A stretch of 64,000 bases of DNA from Dorea longicatena (GTDB taxonomy: Bacteria > Bacillota > Clostridia > Lachnospirales > Lachnospiraceae). Positions 29,989-39,269 of the stretch are shown here, piece after piece (the first letter of the stretch is position 1; every line of letters begins with the position of its first letter). The stretch spans positions 1,127,001 through 1,191,000 of the forward strand of contig NZ_CP102280.1 in the NCBI RefSeq assembly GCF_025150085.1, in the 5' to 3' direction. Under the pieces are notes generated by a model. That model did not search any database, was not told where the DNA came from, and saw only the letters and a program-made list of their open reading frames with translations. The position numbers and the translations under genes are program-made.

Positions 29989-30035
29989 AAATCCGTCTGG
30001 GAAAAGGATTTAAGCTTACCCAGGCGGATTTTATT
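29989..30035 (+). terminator. Intrinsic terminator after glyA
   Basis: AAATCCGTCTGGG pairs with CCCAGGCGGATTT (one wobble), then T-rich sequence. Confidence 0.75.
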
Positions 30036-30116
30036 GTTGCTTGAACAAAATGTCCAACAGTGAAAAGATTGAGCAAAATATTTGAGTAGTTGATAGAAAT
30101 AGGATAATAACAAGGG

Positions 30117-30145
30117 TGGAATTTTTAAAATGAAGGGCGTATAAT
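30117..30145 (+). promoter_or_regulatory. Candidate promoter of the NlpC/P60 hydrolase gene
   Basis: TGGAAT, 17-base spacer, TATAAT at 30140. The -35 is poor. The leader would be about 95 bases. The rest of the 290-base gap holds only the glyA terminator. Confidence 0.35.
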
Positions 30146-30247
30146 AAAAATCAGTGTATACGAATCTATACCAGAATAAAAAAGGAAGAATCTTGTTTAT
30201 ACCATACAGATGTATGAATGCAAATATATATGGAAGGAGCCAGATTT

Positions 30248-32563
30248 TTGAAACTGAGAAACGTAAAAGTCGCAAAAAGATTAGGAACAAAAACGCTTGC
30301 AGGGTTGCTTGCATTTGGACTTGTCGTAGGTACGCCGTCGGTTGTTCTGGCAGATGTACAGAGCACGATGTCACAGTCAGAGGCTGTACAGACAGAAAAG
30401 TTACAGGCCAAATCCGTAGATGGGAGAGATACACTTACAGATGTATCCGATAAAGTCATGGATATGATTCAAAAAGGTGAAGTGAAGCTGGATGAAGAAT
30501 CAAACTATCTGATTGATACCGTGACAGGAAAGAAAGTAGATCCGGTGACAGGAGAACGAGTAGAGCAGATACCGGCTAATCCGGATATACCGGGTACACC
30601 GGATACACCGGACACTCCGAGCACACCGGATACACCGGACACTCCGAGCACACCGGATACGCCGGACACTCCAGATACGCCGGATACACCGAATACGCCG
30701 AATACACCGAGTAAGTCAGAGGCGTCAGGTACTTCGAATGTTTCCGGTACATCGAATGCTGCAGGAAAACACACGACAGCAAATAATAAACAGGCGACAG
30801 ATACAACTAAGAAAAAAGATGAGACAAAGAGTGCAAAAAGCAATAAAGAACTTATTGCAAAGCAGAAGATTGTAAAACTGCCACAAATCAAGGAAGATTT
30901 CCGCTTCTTTACAGTTGCAAGAAACTATGCATTTGCAAAGACAAAAATCAATATCCGTGAAGCGGTGCCGGAAAATATTGACGGAAGTAATACACAGACA
31001 GCAGGGACAGATGTTGCGAATGCAAAGAAAGATGCTGAGAAATTGCAGAAAAAAATAAAGACAGTGAAGAAAGATAAGAAGATTAAGAACAAAACCGTCA
31101 GAAAAGCAAAGAGTAAAGCTGTCAGGAATCTGCAAAAAGCAGTGGAAAAGCAAAAAAAACAGAAGCAGAAAGGCATGGATGCGGCTCTTGTAAGCCAGCA
31201 GTTGGAAGAAAAGGTCCGTACTGTGGGAACGCTGCCACAGGATGGTTTGCTTTATATTTTGAAAGAAGAAGAAAACGGATGGCTTTATGTAGAATCCGGA
31301 GATGTCAGGGGATTTGTAAAGGCCTCAGAAGTATATACAGATGATGCGGCACAAGAACTTTTAACTGTTTACCAGAAAAAGGCTCAGAAAAAAGCCAAAA
31401 AGGATGAAACAGAATATAATGGAATTGAAGGAATTGCAAAAACGGCAAAAGCTTCAGTTGATGCAAAGGACAATCAGGCATATACGTATCTGCGCGTGAC
31501 AGCCGGCCAGACAGTGGCAGCTAAAGATACAGCACTTATAAATGATCAGATTGGTTCTGCTGCATTGGAAATAAAAGAAGAAAAAAATACTACAGCCAGA
31601 ACAATAGGAACAATGGCACAGGGACAGTTGTGCTATATTCTGGCAGATAAAGATTCGGATTGGGTATATATAGAATCCGGAGATGTCAGAGGCTTTGTGG
31701 AACAGAAGTATCTGGACTTCAGTGATGAAACAAAAAAGCAGATTGAAGCGAATGGTGAGGATAAATATCAGACAGCAAAAGAAACGGTAAAACCAGAAGA
31801 AAATCAGGCATTATATTATACACTGACTTCTGTAAAAGAGGGATCGCCAAGTGGAGAAATCCGGGAATCCATGCTGGAATTTGCGTCACAGTTTATCGGT
31901 AATCCATATGTGTGGGGTGGTACAAGCCTGACGGACGGTGCAGACTGCTCTGGATTCGTACAGCAGATTTATAAACAATATGGATACAGCCTTCCAAGAG
32001 TAGCAGAAGATCAAAGCCAGTATGGAACGAAGATTCCTGTAGAAGATGCCCAGCCGGGAGATCTGATCTTCTATGCTAAAGAAGGGTATGTATATCATGT
32101 GGTCATGTATGCAGGAGATGGCAGGACGATAGAGGCTGCAAGTACGAAACTCGGAATTATCGAAGGAAAAGTCAATACCAAAAATGCAGTATGGGCAACA
32201 CGTATCCTGAAAGATGATTATTCTCTTACAGGCGGCGGAATTGAAAAGGCCAATGCAACAGAGGACATGTATGGACAGAAACTTGAAAATTTCCAGATTA
32301 CATATTATTGTCCTTGCGAGATCTGCTGCGATAAAGCATCTAAAGTTACGGCATCGGGAACACCTGTTGCAGAAGGAAAGACAATCGCAACTGATCCGAA
32401 TGTAATTCCATATGGAACCAAGGTGATTATCGGAGGACATGTATTTACAGCGGAAGATACAGGAAGAAAAGTCCAGGGAAATCAGATCAGTATTTATGTA
32501 AATAACCATGCAGAGGTATCTGCTTCTGACACAGAGAATACAGACGTATACCTGGCAAAATAA
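30248..32563 (+). CDS. Secreted cell-wall hydrolase: SH3b repeats, NlpC/P60 and 3D domains
   Basis: 771 aa from a TTG start eight bases after GGAAGGAG; this gives a clean signal peptide (MKLRNVKVAKRLG, hydrophobic LAGLLAFGLVVG, cleavage near VLA-DV). Then a Pro-Asp-Thr repeat linker (about 115-156), two SH3b-type domains ending in the same ESGDVRGFV motif (the first interrupted by a Lys-rich insert), an NlpC/P60 peptidase (about 541-656, catalytic C567 in GADCSGF, His in YVYHVVMYAGDG), and a C-terminal 3D domain (about 681-755, YCPCEICC and EDTGRKVQGNQISIY). It probably cleaves peptidoglycan stem peptides; the 3D domain suggests a second, glycan-directed activity. Confidence 0.9.
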   Translation: MKLRNVKVAKRLGTKTLAGLLAFGLVVGTPSVVLADVQSTMSQSEAVQTEKLQAKSVDGRDTLTDVSDKVMDMIQKGEVKLDEESNYLIDTVTGKKVDPVTGERVEQIPANPDIPGTPDTPDTPSTPDTPDTPSTPDTPDTPDTPDTPNTPNTPSKSEASGTSNVSGTSNAAGKHTTANNKQATDTTKKKDETKSAKSNKELIAKQKIVKLPQIKEDFRFFTVARNYAFAKTKINIREAVPENIDGSNTQTAGTDVANAKKDAEKLQKKIKTVKKDKKIKNKTVRKAKSKAVRNLQKAVEKQKKQKQKGMDAALVSQQLEEKVRTVGTLPQDGLLYILKEEENGWLYVESGDVRGFVKASEVYTDDAAQELLTVYQKKAQKKAKKDETEYNGIEGIAKTAKASVDAKDNQAYTYLRVTAGQTVAAKDTALINDQIGSAALEIKEEKNTTARTIGTMAQGQLCYILADKDSDWVYIESGDVRGFVEQKYLDFSDETKKQIEANGEDKYQTAKETVKPEENQALYYTLTSVKEGSPSGEIRESMLEFASQFIGNPYVWGGTSLTDGADCSGFVQQIYKQYGYSLPRVAEDQSQYGTKIPVEDAQPGDLIFYAKEGYVYHVVMYAGDGRTIEAASTKLGIIEGKVNTKNAVWATRILKDDYSLTGGGIEKANATEDMYGQKLENFQITYYCPCEICCDKASKVTASGTPVAEGKTIATDPNVIPYGTKVIIGGHVFTAEDTGRKVQGNQISIYVNNHAEVSASDTENTDVYLAK
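30590..30714 (+). repeat. Pro-Asp-Thr coding repeats
   Basis: Imperfect 9-base units coding PDT, PST and PNT, including a duplicated longer unit (CCGGATACACCGGACACTCC occurs twice). Such tracts form extended wall-spanning linkers and can change length by slippage. Confidence 0.85.
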
Positions 32564-32578
32564 TATAATAAAGAATGA

Positions 32579-32626
32579 TAAAAAGGTGGTTTTTCAGAAC
32601 TTACATGTTGAAAAACTGCCTTTTTC
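32579..32626 (+). terminator. Intrinsic terminator after the hydrolase gene
   Basis: AAAAAGG-GGTTTTTCA pairs with TGAAAAAC-CCTTTTT around a 9-12 base loop. Confidence 0.65.
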
Positions 32627-32644
32627 AAAGAAGGAACAGAAACT

Positions 32645-33877
32645 ATGAATCAAGAAAATTTATTGAATAAGATCAGACAGAAAGATGCAAAAGCATTTAC
32701 TCACGGGGGAAAATTTCATGCAGATGATATATTTTCATCGGCCTTGTTATTATATCTGAACCCGGAAATTCAGATTACAAGGGGAAATCAGGTGCCGGAA
32801 GAGTATGACGGTATTGTATTTGACATCGGACGGGGAGCATATGACCATCATCAGAAGGACAGCCGTGTCAGGGAAAACGGGATTCCATATGCGGCATTCG
32901 GACTTTTGTGGGAAGAGTTAGGAACGGAGATCCTTGGAGAAGAACTGGCAGAAAAATTTGATGAATCCTTTGTCCAGCCTCTCGATCAGAATGATAATAC
33001 CGGTGAGAAGAATGAACTGGCTTCGCTGATCGGAAGTTTTAATCCGGCATGGGATGCAAAAGGAAATCATGATGATGCATTCTTTCATGCAGTCAGTATG
33101 GCTGGAATGATACTGGAAAGCAAGTTCGAGAGATTCCGTGGAAATGAAAGGGCGGACAGGAAGATAGAAGAGATTTTGGAGGCACATGATGATGCAGTAG
33201 AAGAGGGAAAATGTGATGAAAGAATCCTGATTCTTCCGGAATTTGTTCCATGCCAGAAACGGCTGTCAGAGACGGAGATTGCATTTGTGATTTTCCCGTC
33301 AAATCGCGGAGGATATTGCATTCAGCCACAGAAAAAAGAATTTTCCATGAATTATAAATGTGCGTTCCCAGAAGCCTGGCTTGGGCTGGAGGGAGAAGCA
33401 TTACAGAAAGCAACCGGACTTTCAGGAGCAGGATTCTGTCATAAAGGCGGCTTCCTGATGTCGACAGAGAATCTGGAGGATGCGGTAAAAGCGTGTGAAA
33501 TCAGCCTCAAAGAGTATGTAGAAGCGCCGTGTATTGTCTGTTACGGAACATGTGATGAAGAAGTGAAAGAACTTCTGCATATGCTTCCGGAAATGAAGAA
33601 TGTAACGGTACATGAGATGCCGCTGTCAGAGCCGCCGGAGATGGAGACAGATGGAATCTATGGAGAAGTTTTGATGGAAAAGCAGGAATGGAAGAAGCGG
33701 ATAAAAGTACAGGTAAAAGAAATTCTGAAATACAAACCGGAGGCGGTATGTGTGAATGGAAATGTCTTTTCGACTTATCCGGTAGTACATGCGCTTCGTA
33801 AAAAGCATGTGCCGGTGCTGACAATAATGGAAAATGATGAGGAGAAGTTGATTGTGAGAATTCCGTCTGGTTCTTAG
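32645..33877 (+). CDS. MYG1 family protein with C-terminal extension
   Basis: 410 aa. The N-terminal 290 residues match MYG1/UPF0160, a DHH-like metal-dependent phosphoesterase or exonuclease family: THGGKFHADDIFSSALL, IVFDIGRGAYDHHQ, AFGLLWEE and LDQNDN. From about 295 an additional alpha/beta domain (APCIVCYGTCDEEVKELLHM, then PEAVCVNGNVFSTYPVVHAL) is present that is not part of typical MYG1. The substrate of bacterial members is unknown; eukaryotic MYG1 is an RNA exonuclease. ATG behind GAAGGAACAG. Confidence 0.82.
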   Translation: MNQENLLNKIRQKDAKAFTHGGKFHADDIFSSALLLYLNPEIQITRGNQVPEEYDGIVFDIGRGAYDHHQKDSRVRENGIPYAAFGLLWEELGTEILGEELAEKFDESFVQPLDQNDNTGEKNELASLIGSFNPAWDAKGNHDDAFFHAVSMAGMILESKFERFRGNERADRKIEEILEAHDDAVEEGKCDERILILPEFVPCQKRLSETEIAFVIFPSNRGGYCIQPQKKEFSMNYKCAFPEAWLGLEGEALQKATGLSGAGFCHKGGFLMSTENLEDAVKACEISLKEYVEAPCIVCYGTCDEEVKELLHMLPEMKNVTVHEMPLSEPPEMETDGIYGEVLMEKQEWKKRIKVQVKEILKYKPEAVCVNGNVFSTYPVVHALRKKHVPVLTIMENDEEKLIVRIPSGS

Positions 33878-33917
33878 AATGTCAGATATAATGAAGTAGA
33901 AGAAGTAATAGAACATA

Positions 33918-33977
33918 ACAAAAACGCAGAGACTTTTAAAAGGATTGAAGTAATCCCTCAAAAGTCTCTGCATTTTT
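33918..33977. terminator. Bidirectional terminator between MYG1-like gene and pepD
   Basis: GCAGAGACTTTT (33926-33937) pairs with AAAAGTCTCTGC (33960-33971); an inner GGATT/AATCC stem lies in the loop. A and T tracts flank both sides, so it can serve both convergent genes. Confidence 0.8.
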
Positions 33978-33981
33978 ATGC

Positions 33982-35430
33982 TTATTTACATGCTTTTAAA
34001 AGTTCTTTCAGGTAGTTCCACATACGCTGTGTAGATGCGATATGTACACGTTCATTATATGTATGCACACCTGTAAGATCCGGACCGAAAGAAATGATAT
34101 CAAGATCATTCTTCTTGCCGTATAAGATTCCACATTCCAGTCCGCCGTGAGTTGTCTCAACAGTAGGTTCTTTTCCGAACATTTCTTTATAAAGTTCGAT
34201 TGCCTTAGGACGGATCACAGAATCTGCATTGTAGCTCCATGCCGGATATTCACCGGAAATCTCACGGGATGCGCTTGCAAGATCCGTTGCAAGATCCAGT
34301 TTGTTCTGCATATCATCTAACTTGGTAGCGACAGAGCTTCGAACCTGGAATTTAATCTTTACAGTGTCTTCAGTAGTCTCAACAATACCTGTGTTCAGGG
34401 AAGATTCTACAGCGGTAGGGAATGCACGGTCATAGCACTGTACACCGTCGATCGCTCCATAAAGGAATCCGATTACATGTGAAGTAGTATCTGCATCAAA
34501 GGCCTTTAAGGTCGTCTCGCCATCGGAAACTGCTTTCAGAGATAAAGTAGGTTCCTGTCCGGCAAATTCAGCGTAGATAGTCTGTTCCAGTCCGGCAACA
34601 GCATCTATGATATCCTGAGCCTGTGCAGGATCTGCGATGATCTCAGTCGTATTGTACTGTGCGATTACGTTTGCCGCATTTCCGCCGTTTGTACTTACGA
34701 TGTTAAAGTCGTAATCTTTTGCAAGTGCATACAGAACACGTCCCATGATCTTATGTGCATTTCCGAGCTGCTTCTGAATCTCGGCACCGGAATGTCCTCC
34801 CTGCAGATTGGAAAGGGAGATTGTCATCTTGGTTCCGCTTTCTTCACTCCATTCGATCGGGATAAAAGTATCATAAATGTATCCGCCGGCACATCCGACT
34901 GTCATAACGCCTTCAATCTCAGAGTCGATGTTCAGGCAGATCTTTCCTTTTAATACAGATGTATCGAGGTGATGTGCACCGCCCATACCGATCTCTTCAT
35001 CAACTGTAAATACAGCCTCGATCGGTGGATGCGGGATATCTGTGCTGGCAAGAATTGCCATAGCATAAGCGACTGCGATACCGTCGTCACCGCCGAGAGT
35101 GGTGTTCTTTGCCCCGATCAGATCACCATCTACAAAAAGGTCTAACGGATCATTTTCAAAATCGTGATCGCTGTCGGTTGTCTTTGTAGCAACCATGTCC
35201 AGATGTCCCTGGATGATGACCGGATCACTGTCTTCATATCCGGCAGTACCAGGTTTTTTGATGATAACGTTGTTCATTTCATCCTGGATATATTCCAGAT
35301 TGTGTGCTTTCGCAAATTCTACACAAAAATCACTGATCTTTTTTGTGTGGAAGGTACTTCTTGGTACCATACTTAATTCTTCGAAGTACTGAAATACTTC
35401 TTTTGGTTCAATATTAGACAAAATTCCCAT
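33982..35430 (-). CDS. pepD: Aminoacyl-histidine dipeptidase PepD (M20/M28-type zinc peptidase)
   Basis: 482 aa. Metal-binding and catalytic motifs QGHLDMVATK, TTLGGDDGIAVAYAM, FTVDEEIGMGGAH, and the late THGGLECGIL; the dimerisation domain is inserted between. It cleaves Xaa-His and other dipeptides in the cytosol. ATG behind GGAGGAATGAAC. Monocistronic, divergent from the permease gene. Confidence 0.94.
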   Translation of the reverse strand: MGILSNIEPKEVFQYFEELSMVPRSTFHTKKISDFCVEFAKAHNLEYIQDEMNNVIIKKPGTAGYEDSDPVIIQGHLDMVATKTTDSDHDFENDPLDLFVDGDLIGAKNTTLGGDDGIAVAYAMAILASTDIPHPPIEAVFTVDEEIGMGGAHHLDTSVLKGKICLNIDSEIEGVMTVGCAGGYIYDTFIPIEWSEESGTKMTISLSNLQGGHSGAEIQKQLGNAHKIMGRVLYALAKDYDFNIVSTNGGNAANVIAQYNTTEIIADPAQAQDIIDAVAGLEQTIYAEFAGQEPTLSLKAVSDGETTLKAFDADTTSHVIGFLYGAIDGVQCYDRAFPTAVESSLNTGIVETTEDTVKIKFQVRSSVATKLDDMQNKLDLATDLASASREISGEYPAWSYNADSVIRPKAIELYKEMFGKEPTVETTHGGLECGILYGKKNDLDIISFGPDLTGVHTYNERVHIASTQRMWNYLKELLKACK

Positions 35431-35467
35431 TGTTCATTCCTCCGTTTGTCTTTAATCTCTATCTGTC

Positions 35468-35502
35468 ATTGTATCATGAATTTTAGCACTTTATCATGAT
35501 AA
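35468..35502 (-). promoter_or_regulatory. Candidate pepD promoter with overlapping palindrome
   Basis: On the reverse strand TGATAA, 17-base spacer, TACAAT. The 12-bp perfect palindrome TTATCATGATAA (35491-35502) covers the -35 and could be an operator. No known riboswitch fold was recognised in the remainder of the 233-base gap. Confidence 0.4.
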
Positions 35503-35663
35503 AATGTAATGCATGTATAACGAAATGTAATAGCTCTGATAACCACAGCTTATAAGGTTTCATTAAAACATTCAATAACTACAGGTCTACCCAAAAAAAG
35601 CAGAAAAATATATAATATTTAAGGTTGAAAATATGAGAGCAGAATGTACACGGGAGGATATGT

Positions 35664-37007
35664 ATGAGTACAAAAGAAGCAAAACAGATGGATCAGGCAT
35701 TATTTGATTTTTATGGGAAACCTTCTATCGGACAGGCACTGCCGCTTGCAATCCAGCATGTGCTTGCGATGATCGTCGGATGTGTAACACCATCGATCAT
35801 TGTTGCGGGTGTGGCAGGACTTTCGCAGGAAGATTCCGTTATTTTAATACAGGCTGCACTGGTGATGTCGGCACTGACTACATTATTGCAGTTATTTCCT
35901 TTTATAAAGACAAAAAGTTTCCGCATCGGATCGGCACTTCCGGTGATGATGGGAATCAGTTTCGCATATGTTCCGAGTATGCAGGCAATCGCAGCAGATT
36001 TTGACATTGCAACGATTCTGGGAGCACAGATCGTTGGTGGTGTGATCGCATTGTTAGTCGGACTGAATATTAAGAGAATCCGTAAATTTTTCCCGCCGCT
36101 GATTACCGGAACGGTTGTATTTTCTATTGGACTGTCTCTGTATCCGACGGCAATCAACTATATGGCAGGCGGTGCAAGCAGTAAATCATACGGTGCATGG
36201 CAGAACTGGCTGGTAGCACTGATTACCCTTGTGATCGTTACGGTATTGAACCATTATGGAAAAGGTGTGTGGAAACTGGCATCGATTCTGATCGGAATCA
36301 TTGGAGGATATATTGTGGCATTATTCTTTGGAATGATAGATTTTTCATCGGTTGCACAGGCATCATTCTTCCAACTTCCAAAGCCAATGCATTTTGGTAT
36401 CAAATTCGAGCCTTCTGCATGTGTGGCAATTGGAATCCTGTTCGCAATCAATGCGGTACAGGCAATCGGAGACTTCTCTGCAACGACAACAGGTTCTATG
36501 GACCGTATGCCGACAGACGAAGAACTGACAGGTGGAATCGTGGGCTATGGTATCAGTAATATTATCTGTGCATTCTTCGGTGGACTTCCGACGGCAACAT
36601 ACAGCCAGAATGTAGGTATTGTATCTACAACGAAGGTAGTCAGCCGTGTGGTAATGGGAATGGCCGCCGTGATCTTACTGGCAGCAGGACTGATTCCGAA
36701 GTTTTCTTCTTTACTGACAACGATTCCTTACTGTGTACTCGGCGGTGCGACAATCTCGGTATTTGCATCGATCACAATGACAGGTATCAAACTGATCACA
36801 ACGGAGCCGATGGATTTCCGCAATACAACAGTAGTAGGACTTGCGGTTGCAGTCGGAATGGGTGTGACACAAGCAAATGCGTCTCTGGCACAGTTCCCGG
36901 AATGGGTAACGACGATCTTTGGAAAATCACCGGTGGTACTAGCAACGATCGTAGCAATTGTGTTAAACTTAACACTTCCGAGAACACAAAAGAAAGCTGA
37001 GAAATAA
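35664..37007 (+). CDS. NCS2 family nucleobase permease (xanthine/uracil type)
   Basis: 447 aa, about 13-14 hydrophobic segments. NCS2 signatures include GQALPLAIQHVLAMIVG near the N-terminus, the QIVGGVIALLVG segment and SATTTGSMDR(M) plus GGLPTATYSQNVGI toward the end. The neighbours YqeC and YqeB-MocA mature selenium-dependent molybdenum hydroxylases such as xanthine dehydrogenase, which points to xanthine, urate or another purine as substrate. RBS GGGAGGA. yqeC starts seven bases after its stop. Confidence 0.9.
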   Translation: MSTKEAKQMDQALFDFYGKPSIGQALPLAIQHVLAMIVGCVTPSIIVAGVAGLSQEDSVILIQAALVMSALTTLLQLFPFIKTKSFRIGSALPVMMGISFAYVPSMQAIAADFDIATILGAQIVGGVIALLVGLNIKRIRKFFPPLITGTVVFSIGLSLYPTAINYMAGGASSKSYGAWQNWLVALITLVIVTVLNHYGKGVWKLASILIGIIGGYIVALFFGMIDFSSVAQASFFQLPKPMHFGIKFEPSACVAIGILFAINAVQAIGDFSATTTGSMDRMPTDEELTGGIVGYGISNIICAFFGGLPTATYSQNVGIVSTTKVVSRVVMGMAAVILLAAGLIPKFSSLLTTIPYCVLGGATISVFASITMTGIKLITTEPMDFRNTTVVGLAVAVGMGVTQANASLAQFPEWVTTIFGKSPVVLATIVAIVLNLTLPRTQKKAEK

Positions 37008-37014
37008 TTCATAT

Positions 37015-37842
37015 ATGATAAAAAGTTATACGAATGGTGAATGGAAAGAGCCTGGCAGTTTATGCCAGGCTGTTGGAATTTATAAAGAAGATTTTCATAA
37101 AATAGTATCGGTCGTAGGGGGCGGCGGAAAGACAACGGTGATCCGTGCAATGCTCCGGGAATGTATGGAAAATTCGGATGGAAGGATTCCATGCGCGGTC
37201 TCAACAACGACGCATATACAAAAAACAAATGCGGAATATTTTCTGGGAGAGCCATCGATGAAAATGTTCTGGAAGAAGCTGTCGGATTACGAAGCTGTGT
37301 GGATGGGGCGTGAGATACGGAAAGGAAAGCTTGCATCATTTCAGAAGGAGTTTCTGGAAGAAGTAAGCCGGGAACCTGTACTTTTGCTTCTGGAAGCGGA
37401 CGGGGCAAAGCATTTTCCAGTGAAAGCTCCTGCAGAACATGAGCCGGTGATCTGTGAGAAAACGGGCATAGTTCTGAATGTCTATGGGATGCGTGCGATT
37501 GGAAAAAAGATAAAGGATGTATGTTTTCGTATCGGAGAAGTGGAGAAAATTCTTGGAAAGACAGGGGAAGATATTTTGCGTCCAGAAGATATCATGACAC
37601 TTGCGGTAAGTCGGAGTGCAGGACGCAAATGTGTGACGGATGAGATGGAATATCAGGTTATACTGAATCAGGCTGATACAGAGGAAGAAAAACAGATGGC
37701 AATGCAGCTTGCGGAAGATATTGAAAAGAAGCTGTCAGAGAAGTATATATCAGAGAAGAATACAAAAGATACAGAGTTTTCAAGACAGATCAGCAAAGTC
37801 CACGTAACATCGGACCTGATTCCGCTGGAAGAAAGATGGTAG
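37015..37842 (+). CDS. yqeC: YqeC family selenium-dependent molybdenum hydroxylase accessory protein
   Basis: 275 aa putative ATP/GTPase: Walker A VVGGGGKTT near residue 33, then STTTHI, and LLLLEADGAKHFPVKAP (Walker B/switch-like), all typical of YqeC. These proteins co-occur with SelD and YqeB in genomes with selenium-labile molybdenum hydroxylases; biochemistry is unknown. Start is the ATG seven bases after the permease stop, with weak SD. A perfect 9-bp hairpin (37049-37071) lies in codons 12-19. The 3' end overlaps the next gene by 7 bases. Confidence 0.88.
   Translation: MIKSYTNGEWKEPGSLCQAVGIYKEDFHKIVSVVGGGGKTTVIRAMLRECMENSDGRIPCAVSTTTHIQKTNAEYFLGEPSMKMFWKKLSDYEAVWMGREIRKGKLASFQKEFLEEVSREPVLLLLEADGAKHFPVKAPAEHEPVICEKTGIVLNVYGMRAIGKKIKDVCFRIGEVEKILGKTGEDILRPEDIMTLAVSRSAGRKCVTDEMEYQVILNQADTEEEKQMAMQLAEDIEKKLSEKYISEKNTKDTEFSRQISKVHVTSDLIPLEERW
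37049..37071 (+). other. GC-rich hairpin in the first codons of yqeC
   Basis: AGCCTGGCA, five-base loop, TGCCAGGCT: a perfect stem inside coding sequence encoding EPGSLCQA. No T tract follows, so it is not a simple terminator; it may affect translation or mRNA stability. Confidence 0.45.
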
Positions 37843-39269
37843 ATATGTCAGAAATTTATAAAAATAAGAAAAAGGCATTGGTCCGGGGATCCGGAGACCT
37901 GGCTACCGGCGTGGGTGTAGCGCTTTATCGGGCGGGCTTTCAGGTGATCATGACGGATATTGCAGTGCCGCTTACCGTAAGAAGGGAAGTGGCGATGTCC
38001 AGAGCCGTTTATGAAGGCAGGGCAAAAGTGGAAGGGATAGAAGGAATCCTTGTCCGGAATTATCAGGAAGCGTTGGCTGTACTGGAAGAAAATAAGATTG
38101 CCGTGATCGTAGATCCGAAAGCCGAGATCCGCAAGGAATTTCACCCGGATCTACTTGTGGATGCCATCCTTGCAAAGAAAAATATGGGGACCAGACGGAC
38201 GGATGCACCGTATGTGATCGGTCTCGGTCCGGGATTTACTGCGGGAAAAGATGTTCATGCTGTGATAGAAACGATGCGTGGTGAGACGCTTGCGGATATC
38301 ATCTATGACGGACAGCCGATTCCGAATACCGGCGTTCCTGGATATGTGGGCGGTTATGCGCTGGAGCGCCTGATCCGTGCGTCTGGCAATGGCCGAATGG
38401 AGCCAAAGGCACAGATCGGAGATATTGTAAAGAAGGGACAGCTTCTTGCCGTAACAGGAGGAAAACCTGTATATTCCCAGCTGGACGGTGTGATCCGAGG
38501 CATGCTGCAGGAAGGTGTGCAGGTGAAAAAAGGTCTGAAGATCGGAGATGTAGATCCAAGAAAAGACAGGAAATTGTGTTACCTGATTTCGGATAAGGCG
38601 AATAAGATCGGCAGTTCTGTAGTGCGGGCGACAGAAGCACGTCTGGCGGATAAGGATTATGCAATGATCCTTCTGGCAGCAGGAAAGTCAAGCAGATATG
38701 GCAGTAATAAGCTGTTAGAAGAACTGGACGGGGGAAGAATGTTCGAACATACCCTTCGTAAGATGCGGGCATTTCCGTTATGTACACAGGTAGCGGTGAC
38801 GAGATTCGAAGAGATAGAACGTGCAGCAGAAGCACAGGGTATGTTGGTAGTGGAGAACTGGGAACCGGATCTTGGAATCTCACATTCCCTGAGATTAGGA
38901 CTACAGAAAGCACTGGAAGAAAATCCGGAATTAAAAGGTGCAATGTTCATTGTATGTGACCAGCCGGGATTGACAGCTGCAACATTTGCCCGTATGCTTG
39001 ATATAGGTAAGAAATATCCTGGAAAAATCGTATGTGCCGGGCGAAAGGGCAAAATGGGAAATCCTGTATTGTGGGATCGATGCTTTTTTGATGAACTTAG
39101 CAGGCTTTCCGGGGACAAAGGCGGGAAACAGATCATCGGAGCACATATGGATGATGTGCTGCTCTGCGAAACAGAAGAAACAGAACTTCGGGATGTAGAT
39201 ATACCGGAACAACTGACAAAATGGGAGAGAGATTATGGAGAATCAGGAAAATCAGGAGAAGAAACATAA
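37836..39269 (+). CDS. yqeB: YqeB (EF2563)-MocA fusion, selenium-dependent molybdenum hydroxylase maturation
   Basis: 477 aa. Residues 1-265 are YqeB: VRGSGDLATGVGVALYRAGF (Rossmann-like), then VIGLGPGFTAGKDVHAVIET and GGKPVYSQLDGVIRGML. Residues 273-465 are a MobA/MocA-type nucleotidyltransferase: MILLAAGKSSRYGSNKLLEE, MFIVCDQPGL and GKMGNPVLWDRCFF. MocA enzymes attach CMP to molybdopterin to make the cytosine dinucleotide cofactor (MCD) used by xanthine dehydrogenase-type enzymes, so the fusion couples cofactor finishing to the selenium step. Start ATG 37836 overlaps yqeC; ATG 37845 is an alternative. The 3' end overlaps rsmH. Confidence 0.9.
   Translation: MVDMSEIYKNKKKALVRGSGDLATGVGVALYRAGFQVIMTDIAVPLTVRREVAMSRAVYEGRAKVEGIEGILVRNYQEALAVLEENKIAVIVDPKAEIRKEFHPDLLVDAILAKKNMGTRRTDAPYVIGLGPGFTAGKDVHAVIETMRGETLADIIYDGQPIPNTGVPGYVGGYALERLIRASGNGRMEPKAQIGDIVKKGQLLAVTGGKPVYSQLDGVIRGMLQEGVQVKKGLKIGDVDPRKDRKLCYLISDKANKIGSSVVRATEARLADKDYAMILLAAGKSSRYGSNKLLEELDGGRMFEHTLRKMRAFPLCTQVAVTRFEEIERAAEAQGMLVVENWEPDLGISHSLRLGLQKALEENPELKGAMFIVCDQPGLTAATFARMLDIGKKYPGKIVCAGRKGKMGNPVLWDRCFFDELSRLSGDKGGKQIIGAHMDDVLLCETEETELRDVDIPEQLTKWERDYGESGKSGEET

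Noticed and set aside
30590..30714. Short tandem repeats as CRISPR or mobile-element ends
   Set aside because: They are 9-base codon repeats for PDT/PST within a linker.
35503..35663. Purine riboswitch ahead of the NCS2 permease
   Set aside because: The conserved TATAATC, GTTTCTACC-type loops and P1 closing bases of the purine aptamer are not present in order.
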